From an uncultured Synergistaceae bacterium (GTDB lineage: Bacteria > Synergistota > Synergistia > Synergistales > Aminobacteriaceae), in assembly GCA_937870605.1 (NCBI GenBank), contig CALMZW010000186.1, forward strand, positions 1 to 15,797: DNA of 15,797 nucleotides, read 5' to 3'. The notes beneath the pieces were generated by a model. The model saw nothing but the letters and a program-made list of their open reading frames with translations. It was not told the origin of the DNA and ran no database searches. Position numbers and translations under genes: made by a program. This document shows positions 1 through 7,800 of the stretch, in pieces. How positions within the stretch are numbered: position 1 is the stretch's first letter; every line of letters begins with the position of its first letter.

Positions 1-171
1 ATCGCCTGCGGGGGGAACCGGAAACATCCAATCGAAATCGGGTTGAGCCGACATTCGCGGGGCGTGAGATCGCTGTCCGGGAGATCCGGAAGATCCGCTC
101 GTCGTGACGACGCGCTCGCGCCGTCCGGGGATGACATTATCGCTGTCCGACGACATCCGACCACAAGTGTA
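1..171. other. Upstream region without a recognisable gene
   Basis: I see no convincing coding region, tRNA or terminator here. The only open frame (from 43) has a composition typical of GC-rich noise and no ribosome site. The stretch holds an 11-base direct repeat, atcgctgtccg, at 69-79 and 139-149, a short palindrome cgtcg-tga-cgacg at 100-112, and a ggatg/catcc inverted pair at 129-133 and 154-158. These lie just upstream of the promoter at 172 and could be activator or repressor sites, but nothing ties them to a known regulator. Confidence 0.4.
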
Positions 172-200
172 TTGACAACCACCCAGAATAATTGTAAAAT
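172..200 (+). promoter_or_regulatory. Sigma70 promoter of the regulator gene
   Basis: A perfect -35 box, ttgaca (172-177), is followed after exactly 17 bases by taaaat (195-200), five of six matches to the -10 consensus. The surroundings are AT-rich, unlike the GC-rich coding DNA. Transcription would start near 207, giving a leader of about 60 bases before the start codon at 267. This is the clearest promoter in the left half of the window and probably drives the regulator, possibly with some read-through into the TRAP operon. Confidence 0.8.
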
Positions 201-214
201 TGAAAAATATAAAG

Positions 215-233
215 ACGCCATAAACACGCCATA
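215..233 (+). repeat. Tandem direct repeat in the regulator leader
   Basis: The octamer acgccata occurs at 215-222 and again at 226-233, with an 11-base period, about one helical turn. It lies just downstream of the predicted transcription start and upstream of the ribosome site. Direct repeats one turn apart at this position are a common layout for an autoregulatory operator. Binding is inference; only the repeat is seen. Confidence 0.45.
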
Positions 234-266
234 GTGACTAAAAGAACAAGAAAGCGGAGGTTCGCC

Positions 267-1562
267 ATGATCATCGGCGCCATCGGACCATCTCTTATGG
301 TCGACAAGTTTTCGATAGTCGCGCGTGACATTCCCGAAGTCACGATTCGTCCGCTGTGGTACGAAACGATGCTCGAAGCGCCGCGAATCGCCGCCGAGAG
401 GCAGATGGAAGTCGACGCCCTCTATTTTTCGGGAACCTCCCCGTATTTCCTGGCGGCGAGCGCCGTGCAGCCCCTGGTGCCGTGGTTCTACCTGGATCGC
501 CCGGTCAGCGGGCTTCCCTTCGCCTTCCTCGAAGCGCGCCGGTTTCTGGCCGGCCCCGTCGATCTGAGCATCGATACGCTCAGCGAACTCGACATCAACG
601 ACTCCGTTCTCGATTTCGATTTTCCGATCGGAAACCTGTATACCTATCCGCTCCGGCCGTCCGTCCATTACGACGACGACCTTATCGGGTTCCACCTGTC
701 GCACCTCCGGTCGGGGCAGACGAAACTGTGCATGACGTGCGCGTATGTCGTGTACAGGAAACTCCGCGAAATGGGATTCCCGGTCTTCCTCATCTCCCCC
801 ACGATCCGCGCCATCCGGGAGGCGATGACGTCGTCGCTGAAGGTTCTCGAGTCCTCCGACGAGGACCACCTGAAGCTTGTCGTCGGCCTTTTCGTTCCGG
901 AACTCTCGTTCGTTCCGGACGACCAGCGGGAGGAGACGGAGCACGCGTTTCGCAGGGCCGTGTTCGCCTACGCGAAGCAGCGCGACCTCTTCGTCTTTCA
1001 GCGCAATCCGTCGACGCTTCAGAGCGTCCAGACGTACAGCCGGTTTCTGGGCGAGACGGATAACTTCAGGAAGACGCCCATCGCGAACGCGGGCGCCGGA
1101 ATGACGCCCGGGCTCCGTCTCCGGATCGGGTACGGAGTCGCGTCGAATGTCAAGATCGCCGAGATGTACGCCGAGAAGGCGCTCGACATGGGCCTCCGGA
1201 AGGAAAGCGCCGCGTGCTACCTCTTCGATGGGGAGAACGGCTGGGCCGTCGGCGAGTTGAAGCCGTCCTTCGTTCTGGCGCAGCCGGATCCCGGTTTCCG
1301 GGAGCTGTCGCAACGGATCAACGCCACGCCGTCGACGCTTTCGCGGTACCTGAAGGCCTTTCGTCTGCTCGACGCGCCGTTCAGCGCCGCGGAGTTCTCC
1401 AGCGTTCTCGACATTCACCCCAAGAGCGCCCGCAAGATCCTGGCGCGTTGCCTCAACGCGGGGTTCATCCGGATCGAGAGCACGCGGGCGCCGCTGCGCA
1501 AGGGGCGCCCCGAGAATCTCTACGCGTGCGATCCGAACGTCGGGAAACGCCTGAATTGCTGA
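267..1562 (+). CDS. Putative transcription regulator: sensor domain, GGDEF-like domain, winged HTH
   Basis: I do not recognise a named family. I start it at the ATG at 267 because a good ribosome site (gcggagg, 254-260) sits six bases upstream; a GTG in frame at 234 has none. The 431-residue protein has no signal peptide or membrane segment. Residues 1-200 look like an alpha/beta ligand-sensing domain of PrpR-N or periplasmic-binding-like character. Residues about 204-332 recall the degenerate GGDEF-like domains of CdaR-type regulators (LRIGYGVASN near 285, then AEMYAEKAL). Residues 340-431 hold two helix-turn-helix-like stretches (LSQRINATPSTLSRYLKAF, then SSVLDIHPKSARKILA) and a wing ending GRPENLYA. 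Sitting 126 bases upstream of the TRAP/deacylase genes on the same strand, it is likely their local regulator. The domain assignments are by eye; DNA binding is the firmest part. Confidence 0.7.
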   Translation: MIIGAIGPSLMVDKFSIVARDIPEVTIRPLWYETMLEAPRIAAERQMEVDALYFSGTSPYFLAASAVQPLVPWFYLDRPVSGLPFAFLEARRFLAGPVDLSIDTLSELDINDSVLDFDFPIGNLYTYPLRPSVHYDDDLIGFHLSHLRSGQTKLCMTCAYVVYRKLREMGFPVFLISPTIRAIREAMTSSLKVLESSDEDHLKLVVGLFVPELSFVPDDQREETEHAFRRAVFAYAKQRDLFVFQRNPSTLQSVQTYSRFLGETDNFRKTPIANAGAGMTPGLRLRIGYGVASNVKIAEMYAEKALDMGLRKESAACYLFDGENGWAVGELKPSFVLAQPDPGFRELSQRINATPSTLSRYLKAFRLLDAPFSAAEFSSVLDIHPKSARKILARCLNAGFIRIESTRAPLRKGRPENLYACDPNVGKRLNC

Positions 1563-1565
1563 GTC

Positions 1566-1580
1566 GCCCGAAATTCGGGC
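1566..1580 (+). other. Short hairpin just after the regulator stop
   Basis: gcccg-aaatt-cgggc forms a five-base-pair hairpin four bases after the stop codon. No T-tract follows, so it is not a convincing intrinsic terminator. The rest of the gap to dctP (1581-1674) contains no promoter I would defend. The regulator and the TRAP genes may therefore share a transcript, or dctP may have a promoter of a kind I cannot recognise. Confidence 0.3.
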
Positions 1581-1688
1581 ATTGCGGCGCTGCCGGATAG
1601 AGACGTTTGAAGTCGGCTGTCGGATGCGGCGAAAGGGGGGAAAGATTCTCATCCGGGGGAACAAAAAATCTGAAGGGGGAGTCCAGAG

Positions 1689-2720
1689 ATGAAGTTCACA
1701 GCGAAATTGTTCGTTCTGGCAAGTCTTCTGTTCGCGGTTGCCTTTTCGGCGCCGGCGAATGCGGCCCAGACGGTGAAGCTGGCGTTGAGCATCAACCCCG
1801 ATATGAGCGATCCCTGCTACGTCATGGCCGTCATCTTCAAGAACTACGTCGAAACCCGAACGGGCGGGAAATACGTCGTCGAGCTGTACCCGTCGAACGT
1901 CATCGGGAAGGAGCGCGAACGCCTCGAACTCATCAAGGCGAACGGCATCCAGATCAACTTCGGGTCCATCGGCGGGCTCAGCAATATCTACAAGCCCGGC
2001 ATTCTCCTCAACACGCCCTTCATGTATTCGGGCGACAAGGTCGTCCACGCGGTTATGGAGAGCGATTTCGTGAAGTGGCTGTTCGAGGACATGTACAAGA
2101 AGACGGGCATCCGGTCCATCATGGTCTTCGATATCGGCGGGCTCTCCTGCTTCACGAACAACGTCCGCCCCATCGCGACCGTGGCCGATATGAAGGGAAT
2201 CAAGTTCCGCGCCATGGACGACAGTCAGGTCGAGATGTTCCGCGCCCTGGGCGCGAACGCGGTCCCGATGGCGTTCGCCGAGCTGTATTCCGGTCTTCAG
2301 ACCGGCGTCGTCGAGGGACAGGTCAACCCGATCAACATCACGATCAGTTCGAAGTTCTTCGAGGTGCAGAAGTACATCACGATCAGCCGCACGATTCTCG
2401 GCAGCCAGTGGGTGACCGTCAACGACAAGTGGTATTCGTCGCTTCCGGCCGAAGACCGGAAGATCTTCGACGACGCGTTCCATTACGGCAACGTCGCCGC
2501 CAGGGGACAGAGCCAGATCATCCAGGCCACGGGCATGAAGTTCCTCGAGGAAAAGAAGATGACCGTAACGCCCATTACGGACGAGAACTACAGGGAATTC
2601 CAGAAGATCGGGCGCACGGCCGTTCTCGACTGGTGCAAGACGAAGATGGATCCCGAGATCGTGGACCGTTTCCTCAAGACGGTCGACGAGATCGAAAAGA
2701 GCGTTCAGGGGACGAAGTAG
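1689..2720 (+). CDS. dctP: TRAP transporter substrate-binding protein, DctP family
   Basis: This is the extracytoplasmic solute receptor of a tripartite ATP-independent periplasmic transporter. It captures a carboxylate-bearing ligand and hands it to the DctQM permease. The start is set by gggggag (1675-1681), seven bases before the ATG. The 343-residue product begins with a clear signal peptide: basic N-terminus, hydrophobic run, and ANA-AQ cleavage near residue 25. Family hallmarks are present: the conserved arginine in GIKFRAMDD (R174), which normally salt-bridges the ligand carboxylate, and LQTGVVEGQVNP at 203-214. Length is normal. The ligand cannot be read from sequence; the deacylase downstream suggests an N-acyl amino acid or related acid. 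The first of four transport and catabolism genes, it is separated from dctQ by a strong hairpin. Confidence 0.95.
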   Translation: MKFTAKLFVLASLLFAVAFSAPANAAQTVKLALSINPDMSDPCYVMAVIFKNYVETRTGGKYVVELYPSNVIGKERERLELIKANGIQINFGSIGGLSNIYKPGILLNTPFMYSGDKVVHAVMESDFVKWLFEDMYKKTGIRSIMVFDIGGLSCFTNNVRPIATVADMKGIKFRAMDDSQVEMFRALGANAVPMAFAELYSGLQTGVVEGQVNPINITISSKFFEVQKYITISRTILGSQWVTVNDKWYSSLPAEDRKIFDDAFHYGNVAARGQSQIIQATGMKFLEEKKMTVTPITDENYREFQKIGRTAVLDWCKTKMDPEIVDRFLKTVDEIEKSVQGTK

Positions 2721-2771
2721 CGTCTCCCGAACCGGAGCGTTCCCGAAGGATGACAATCTTTCCATGAAGGC

Positions 2772-2807
2772 CGGAACGCGCCCTCGTCAGCGGGAGGGCG
2801 CGTTCCG
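2772..2807 (+). other. Strong intercistronic hairpin between dctP and dctQ
   Basis: The arms cggaacgcgccctc (2772-2785) and gagggcgcgttccg (2794-2807) are perfectly complementary over 14 base pairs, around an eight-base loop. No T-tract follows, so full termination is unlikely. Position and strength fit a 3' stabiliser of the dctP message or a partial attenuator, making binding protein more abundant than permease. The ribosome site of dctQ begins eight bases downstream. Confidence 0.75.
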
Positions 2808-2829
2808 ACAACAGCGAGGAGGGGGATCC

Positions 2830-3327
2830 ATGCCGGGCGGAGAACGGGAAACATCCGTTTTTTTCGTTGTGATGGAGCGGTTCGAGAAGTTTTTGACCGG
2901 CGCGTGCGCCGTTCTTCTGGCTTCGATAACCGCCATTGTTCTCGTAAGCGTTTTCTTTCGTTATGTCCTTGGCGACGCGCTGAGCTGGTCCGAGGAGGCC
3001 AGCCGCTTTCTCGTCGTCTATGTCGGCCTTATCGGCGCCGCGACGGCGCTGTACCGGGATGAACATGCGGCGTTCACGGCCGTTCTCGTCCTTTTTCCGA
3101 AGCGGCTTCAAAAAGCCTGTCATATTCTGAACTATCTCCTGATCGGCGCGTTCGCGGGCGTGATGCTCGTCTACGGAGTCGGGCTCGCCGCCGATTCCGG
3201 AGCGACGGCCGAGATCATCCCTATCCCGATGTGGATTCCCCTCATGTCGGTTCCGCTCAGCGGCGGCGTCCTGCTCCTCGTGTCGCTGCTGAAGATCGTT
3301 TCGGAACTGTCCCCGAAGGCGAGGTGA
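2830..3327 (+). CDS. dctQ: TRAP transporter small permease subunit, DctQ family
   Basis: This is the small membrane subunit of the TRAP transporter, which pairs with DctM in the inner membrane. I place the start at ATG 2830, with gaggaggggg (2816-2825) five bases ahead. An in-frame ATG at 2764 would put the hairpin inside the gene and has no ribosome site. The resulting 165 residues are the usual DctQ length. Four hydrophobic segments are visible, near residues 20-43, 58-75, 97-120 and 133-157. The DctQ signature is seen in FFRYVLGDALSWSEEASRF (residues 42-60), the conserved Arg plus W-x-E-E region after the first helix. Its stop codon lies inside the ribosome site of dctM, so the two are translationally coupled. 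Confidence 0.93.
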   Translation: MPGGERETSVFFVVMERFEKFLTGACAVLLASITAIVLVSVFFRYVLGDALSWSEEASRFLVVYVGLIGAATALYRDEHAAFTAVLVLFPKRLQKACHILNYLLIGAFAGVMLVYGVGLAADSGATAEIIPIPMWIPLMSVPLSGGVLLLVSLLKIVSELSPKAR

Positions 3328-3334
3328 GGCGCGA

Positions 3335-4621
3335 ATGTTCGCATGGATCGCCCTCGCGTTTTTCGGCATGGTCCTGATCGGAATGCCCATCGCGTTCGCG
3401 CTCGGGATCACCGGCCTCATCGGCCTCATGCTGACGATGGGGACCAGCCTCCTGATGCTTGTGCCGCAGCAGATCTTCTCGGGGATGAATTCGTTCGTCC
3501 TGATGGCGATTCCGCTCTTCCTGCTCTCCGGAGAGCTGATGAACGTTTCGGGGATCACGGAGCGCATCGTCGCCTTTACGAACACCCTCGTCGGCCATCG
3601 CAAGGGGGGCCTCGGGCACGTCAATATCGTCGCGAACATCTTCATGGCCGGAATATCCGGCGCGGCGGTCGCCGATGCGGCGGCCCTCGGGACGATGCTG
3701 ATCCCCGCGATGGGAAAGTCCGGATATTCGCGGCCGTACTCGTCGGCGCTCACCGCGGCCGCGTCGATCATCGGGCCGACCATTCCGCCGAGCATGGCGA
3801 TGATCGTCTACGGATCGGTCGCGAACACGTCCATCGCCGGGCTTTTCGCGACCGGGTTTCTTCCCGGCCTTCTCATGGGAACCCTGTACATGATTCTCAA
3901 CCACCGCATTTCGAGCAAACGCGGCTACCAGATGCAGGCGGAAAAGGCGTCGCGGGCGGAGGTCTTCAAAGCGATGAAGGACGGGATCTTCGCCCTCTTC
4001 ATGCCGGTCATCATTCTCGGCGGAATCCTGTCGGGGATCGTCACCCCCACGGAAGCCGCCGGCGTCGCCGTTGGCTACGCGCTCTTCGTCGGCCTGTTCA
4101 TCTTCAGGACGCTGACGCCGCGGAATATCTGGGAGGCTCTGAAAAACACGGTCGCCATTTCGGGCGTGTCGCTTCTCCTGGTTTCGGTCGGAGGCATCCT
4201 GAGCTGGGTGCTCACCGTGGCGCAGATCCCCCAGACCATCGCGTCGACGATCCTCGGGATCACGACGAACAAATACTTTTTCCTCCTGCTCGTCTGCATT
4301 CTGCTTCTCATCGTCGGCTGTTTCATGGACCTGACGGCGTCTATCATCATCCTCACGCCGATTCTCGCGCCGATCGCGGCCCAGCTGGGCATCCACCCGC
4401 TTCATTTCGGCATCACGGTCGTCCTGGCGCTCAATATCGGACTCAACACCCCGCCGGTCGGAGCGGTTCTCTTCGTCGTCGCCTCCATCGGGAAGGTTCC
4501 GATGGAGAGCATGCTCCGGGAGATCTGGCCCTTCCTGATCTGCCAGATCGTCGCGCTTGCCGTCGTGGCGTTCATTCCCTGGTTCAGTCTGGCGGTCCCG
4601 GCCCTGCTCGGGCTGTATTAG
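3335..4621 (+). CDS. dctM: TRAP transporter large permease subunit, DctM family
   Basis: This is the large transport-catalysing subunit, which moves the ligand using a sodium or proton gradient. It is 428 residues, the normal size, with about twelve hydrophobic segments. Family motifs include MAIPLFLLSGELMNVSGI, SGAAVADAAALGTMLIPAM, IGPTIPPSMAMIVYG and, near the C-terminus, NIGLNTPPVGAVLF. The start ATG is seven bases after the dctQ stop, and the ribosome site gaggtgagg overlaps that stop. Only 30 bases and no terminator separate it from the deacylase gene, so the four genes are almost certainly co-transcribed. Confidence 0.96.
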   Translation: MFAWIALAFFGMVLIGMPIAFALGITGLIGLMLTMGTSLLMLVPQQIFSGMNSFVLMAIPLFLLSGELMNVSGITERIVAFTNTLVGHRKGGLGHVNIVANIFMAGISGAAVADAAALGTMLIPAMGKSGYSRPYSSALTAAASIIGPTIPPSMAMIVYGSVANTSIAGLFATGFLPGLLMGTLYMILNHRISSKRGYQMQAEKASRAEVFKAMKDGIFALFMPVIILGGILSGIVTPTEAAGVAVGYALFVGLFIFRTLTPRNIWEALKNTVAISGVSLLLVSVGGILSWVLTVAQIPQTIASTILGITTNKYFFLLLVCILLLIVGCFMDLTASIIILTPILAPIAAQLGIHPLHFGITVVLALNIGLNTPPVGAVLFVVASIGKVPMESMLREIWPFLICQIVALAVVAFIPWFSLAVPALLGLY

Positions 4622-4651
4622 GCGCATCACGTTCCGTAAGGAGGTTCTCCC

Positions 4652-6262
4652 GTGTACGATCTGTTATTGAAGAACGCAACGATCTTCGACGGCGGCGGCG
4701 GTCCCTGGTATCGCGGAGATGTCGCGATCCGGAACGGACTGATCGCGGCCGTCGGCGCGCTCGATTCCGGGGACGCCGTCGAGACGATCGATCTTTCCGG
4801 CGACGCGCTCTCCCCGGGATTCGTGGATGTCCACTCCCATTCCGATTTCTCGGCGGTCATGGTCAACGATGTCGATGGCAAAATAACGCAGGGCGTCACG
4901 ACCGAGGTGGTCTCGAACTGCGGCCTCGCGCTGGTTCCGGCCGTTCCGGACAAGCTGGGATTCCTGCGGGATTACATGCGTCCGTACATTCCGGAGGGGA
5001 TCGATGCCTCCTGGGAGTGGCGGACGCTCGAAGACATGATGGACCGGATCGATGCATCGAAGTACGTGACGGACCTCGCGTTTCTCGTCGCGCACGGTCC
5101 CGTCCGTCTTGCCGCGATGGGGTTCGACAACCGCCCCGCGACGCCGGAAGAGCTGGAGCACATGAAAAGCCTCGTCGCGGACGAAATGAGGAGCGGGGCC
5201 GTCGGCCTTTCGAGCGGCCTCATCTATCCGCCCGGCTGCTTCGCCGGGACGGAAGAACTCGTCGAACTCTGCAAGGTCGTGGCGCGGTACGGCGGCGTCT
5301 ACGCAACGCACATGCGGAGCGAGTCCGGCGACCTTCTGAAATCCGTCGCGGAGGCCATCGACATCGGACGGCGAAGCGGCTGCCCCGTCCACATCTCGCA
5401 TCACAAGGTCATGAAGCAGTTCGAGGGGGACTCCGAAAAAACACTCGGGATGATGGAGGACGCGCGGCGGGAAGGAATCGACGTCACCTGCGACGTGTAT
5501 CCGTATACGGCCGGCTCGACGATGATCGGCGCGCTGCTGCCCCCGTGGGTCAACGAGGGGGGCGTCGACCGGCTGATCGGGCGTCTCGAAGATCCGGAAA
5601 CCCGGAAGCGCATCACGGAGGATATGAAGAAGGGGCTTCCGGGCTGGGACAACTTCGCGAAGGACTCCGGACTGGAGAATATCCTCATCTTCACGGCGGA
5701 ACGGGACAAGTCACTCGAGGGGAAGACGGTCGGAGAGGTCGCGGCGGAGCGCGGCGGCGACGTGCTTGAAACGTTCTACGACATCGTCGTTTCGGAGCGC
5801 GGCAACAGCACCGTCGCGATGTTCTGCCAGTCGGAGAGCGACAACCGCCGGATCATCGCGCACCCGCTCTCGATGATCGGCTCGGATTCGCACCCTGCGG
5901 CGACGAGCGGCGTCTACGCCTCGCGCAGGTCGCACCCCCGCGCGTTCGGGACCTTCCCGCGCGTTCTCGGGAAATATGTCCGGGAGGATCACGTCCTGCC
6001 GCTGGAAACCGCGATATGGAAGATGACGGGGTTCCCGGCGCAGCGCTATCGCCTTTCGGACAGAGGGCTGATCCGGAAGGGGCTCGTCGCGGATCTCGTC
6101 GCGTTCGCCCCGGATGCTGTCCGGGACCGCGCCGACTTCCGGGACACGAACGTCCCCTCCGAAGGCGTCCGCTTCGTCTGGAAACGGGGAACGCTCGTCG
6201 TCCGGGACGGCAGGATGGTCGCCGGGCCCTCCGGAATGTGCCTCAGGGCGACCCGGGGCTGA
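4652..6262 (+). CDS. N-acyl-D-amino-acid deacylase (D-aminoacylase), amidohydrolase superfamily
   Basis: A zinc-dependent cytoplasmic hydrolase that removes the acyl group from N-acyl-D-amino acids, giving a free D-amino acid and a carboxylate. It starts at GTG 4652 behind taaggagg (4637-4644) and is 536 residues. The metal site is complete for the family: H61-S-H63-S-D65, the bridging cysteine in SNCG (C90), H220 in YATHMRSES, H250 in HISHHK, and the catalytic aspartate D412 in GSDSHP. The C-terminus (LSDRGLIRKGLVADLVAF) closes the small beta-sandwich domain. H220 and H250 fall at the same numbers I recall for the Alcaligenes enzyme. Substrate class is uncertain: N-acyl-D-Glu, N-acyl-D-Asp and general D-aminoacylases look alike, as do some dihydroorotase-like relatives. 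Last gene of the TRAP operon, it suggests that the imported ligand carries an amide bond. Confidence 0.88.
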   Translation: MYDLLLKNATIFDGGGGPWYRGDVAIRNGLIAAVGALDSGDAVETIDLSGDALSPGFVDVHSHSDFSAVMVNDVDGKITQGVTTEVVSNCGLALVPAVPDKLGFLRDYMRPYIPEGIDASWEWRTLEDMMDRIDASKYVTDLAFLVAHGPVRLAAMGFDNRPATPEELEHMKSLVADEMRSGAVGLSSGLIYPPGCFAGTEELVELCKVVARYGGVYATHMRSESGDLLKSVAEAIDIGRRSGCPVHISHHKVMKQFEGDSEKTLGMMEDARREGIDVTCDVYPYTAGSTMIGALLPPWVNEGGVDRLIGRLEDPETRKRITEDMKKGLPGWDNFAKDSGLENILIFTAERDKSLEGKTVGEVAAERGGDVLETFYDIVVSERGNSTVAMFCQSESDNRRIIAHPLSMIGSDSHPAATSGVYASRRSHPRAFGTFPRVLGKYVREDHVLPLETAIWKMTGFPAQRYRLSDRGLIRKGLVADLVAFAPDAVRDRADFRDTNVPSEGVRFVWKRGTLVVRDGRMVAGPSGMCLRATRG

Positions 6263-6268
6263 AAACGG

Positions 6269-6309
6269 AAAAAAGGGCGGGGCGTCCCCTTCCGGGAGGC
6301 GCCCCGCTC
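6269..6309 (-). terminator. Intrinsic terminator of glnA
   Basis: Between the convergent deacylase and glutamine synthetase genes, gcggggcg (6277-6284) pairs with cgccccgc (6300-6307), with an inner tccc/ggga pairing across a two-base bulge. Read on the minus strand the hairpin is followed by cTTTTTT (6269-6275), a proper U-tract, so it ends glnA transcription. On the plus strand only a weak T-rich stretch follows, so its effect on the deacylase transcript is less sure. Confidence 0.75.
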
Positions 6310-6334
6310 TTCGTATCCCCGCCGGTCCGGCGCG

Positions 6335-7762
6335 TCAGCAGGAGTAGTACAGCTCGTACTCCTTCGGCGTCGGGACGTCGTTGACCTCCTTGGCTTCCTT
6401 GCGCTTGAGCGTGAGCCAGTTCTCGAGGAAGGACTTCGGGAAGACGCCGTCCGCGAACAGGAAGTCGTGGTCCTTTTCCAGCTCGTCGAGGGCTTCGTCG
6501 AGGCTCTGGGGCAGCAGGCGCAGGCCCATCTTCTCGACGTCGGCGTGGTAGATGTCCGTCTCGACCGGCCCGAAGCCCGCCTTCGCCGGGTCGATGGAGC
6601 GGCGGACGCCGTCGAGCCCCGCCTGGAGCAGCGCCGCGAAGAGGACGTATGGGTTCGCGGTCGCGTCGGAGGAGCGGAATTCGTACCGCCGATCCTCGGG
6701 GGCCTTGGCGTAGCCGGGGATCCGGATGATCGCGGAACGGTTCGATGTCGCGAACGCCACGCAGATCGGGGCTTCGTAGCCGCGGACGAGGCGCTTGTAG
6801 GAGTTCGTCGACGCGCTCGCGACGGCGGAGAGCGCCGGAGCGTGCGCGAGAATTCCGCCCATGAAGTTCAGCGCGAGGTCGGACAGTCCGCCGTAGTTGC
6901 TCTCCGGCCCGGCGAAGACCGATTTCCCGTCCTTGAACAGCTGCATGTGGACGTGCATGCCGTTTCCGGCCTCGCCGTAGAAGGGCTTGGGCATGAACGT
7001 CGCGGTGCAGCCCCGTTCGGCCGCCATGTTTTTGATGAAGTGCTTGATCAGCATCGTGCCGTCGGCGAGGAACTTGGCCTCTCCCATCGCGACCTCGATC
7101 TCCTGCTGTCCGGGGCCGCCGACCTCGTGGTGGTGGTACTTCACGGGGATGCCGAGCTCGTCGATCGCCGCGGCCATATCCGCGCGAAGGTCGCGGGACG
7201 CGTCCGACGGGGCGTCGAGGTGATAGCCGCCCTTGCGGCGGACCGCGAGTCCCAGCCCGTCCTCGTCGCTTGAACGCCACTCGGCCTGGAGCGAATCGAC
7301 CTCGAACCCGGAACGGTTCAGTTCGTTCCAGTACGAGACGGAGTCGAGGATGTAGAACTCGAATTCCGGCCCGACGAAGAAGGAGTCGGCGCATCCCGTC
7401 GACCGCAGCGCGGCGAGCGCCCGGTCGAGAATGGCGCGAGAGTCCCCCGCGTACGGACGGAAGCCGTCGGGAAGGATTTCATGGACGGTCCCGAGGAAGC
7501 TCAGCGTCTTGCGCGACCAGAACGGATCGACGAACGCCGTCCGGAAGTCCGGAATGAAGACCATATCGCTCGCCTCGATGGTCGCGTAGCCGTAGTTCGA
7601 TCCGTCGAAACCGAAGCCCCGAGTGAAAAGCTTTTCCGAAAGCGCCGATGCCGGGACGCTCAGATGCCTCCACGAGCCGGAAAGCTGCGTGACCTTGAAA
7701 TCCAGGGTCTCGACGCCTTCGCTCTCCACGTAGCGTTGCAGTTCCTCGAAAGAAGTGAACAT
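6335..7762 (-). CDS. glnA: Glutamine synthetase, type I
   Basis: It makes glutamine from glutamate, ammonia and ATP in the cytosol, normally as a dodecamer. The start is fixed by aggaggcgg on the minus strand, four to five bases ahead of the ATG. It has 475 residues. Active-site motifs are present in order: GFGFDGSNYGYA (49-60), GPEFEFY (131-137, metal-binding glutamates), HHHEV (210-214), GNGMHVHM (266-273), NSYKRLVRGYEAP (320-332), NRSAIIRIP (341-349) and EFRSSDATANPY (361-372). The usual LVPGYE reads LVRGYE here. The tail ends EYELYYSC. Where GSI-beta enzymes carry the adenylylated tyrosine (NLYDLP), this protein has DIYHAD (Y405). With its length this suggests the alpha type, controlled by feedback rather than adenylylation. 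I found no convincing promoter in the 119-base divergent gap. Confidence 0.94.
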   Translation of the reverse strand: MFTSFEELQRYVESEGVETLDFKVTQLSGSWRHLSVPASALSEKLFTRGFGFDGSNYGYATIEASDMVFIPDFRTAFVDPFWSRKTLSFLGTVHEILPDGFRPYAGDSRAILDRALAALRSTGCADSFFVGPEFEFYILDSVSYWNELNRSGFEVDSLQAEWRSSDEDGLGLAVRRKGGYHLDAPSDASRDLRADMAAAIDELGIPVKYHHHEVGGPGQQEIEVAMGEAKFLADGTMLIKHFIKNMAAERGCTATFMPKPFYGEAGNGMHVHMQLFKDGKSVFAGPESNYGGLSDLALNFMGGILAHAPALSAVASASTNSYKRLVRGYEAPICVAFATSNRSAIIRIPGYAKAPEDRRYEFRSSDATANPYVLFAALLQAGLDGVRRSIDPAKAGFGPVETDIYHADVEKMGLRLLPQSLDEALDELEKDHDFLFADGVFPKSFLENWLTLKRKEAKEVNDVPTPKEYELYYSC

Positions 7763-7800
7763 AGTACCGCCTCCTCGCGTATTGTAGTGCTCGCCGGCGC

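Noticed and set aside
43..234. Open frame of 63 codons before the regulator
   Set aside because: No ribosome site, Arg/Ser-rich composition of a GC-rich chance frame, and it runs through the clear promoter at 172-200.
234..266. GTG start 11 codons upstream of the chosen start of the regulator
   Set aside because: No ribosome site precedes it, whereas ATG 267 has gcggagg six bases upstream.
1566..1580. Terminator after the regulator gene
   Set aside because: The stem is only five pairs and no T-tract follows.
2764..2829. Longer dctQ with 22 extra residues
   Set aside because: The added part is the hairpin sequence, has no ribosome site and gives a very basic, non-membrane extension; ATG 2830 has a strong site and gives the normal length.
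3343..5769. 808-codon frame overlapping dctM and the deacylase
   Set aside because: An out-of-frame shadow rich in Arg, His, Gly and Asp; the true genes in the other frames have full domains and ribosome sites.
7781..7786. TACAAT on the minus strand as a glnA promoter
   Set aside because: Transcription would start within the glnA ribosome site and no -35 box is present.
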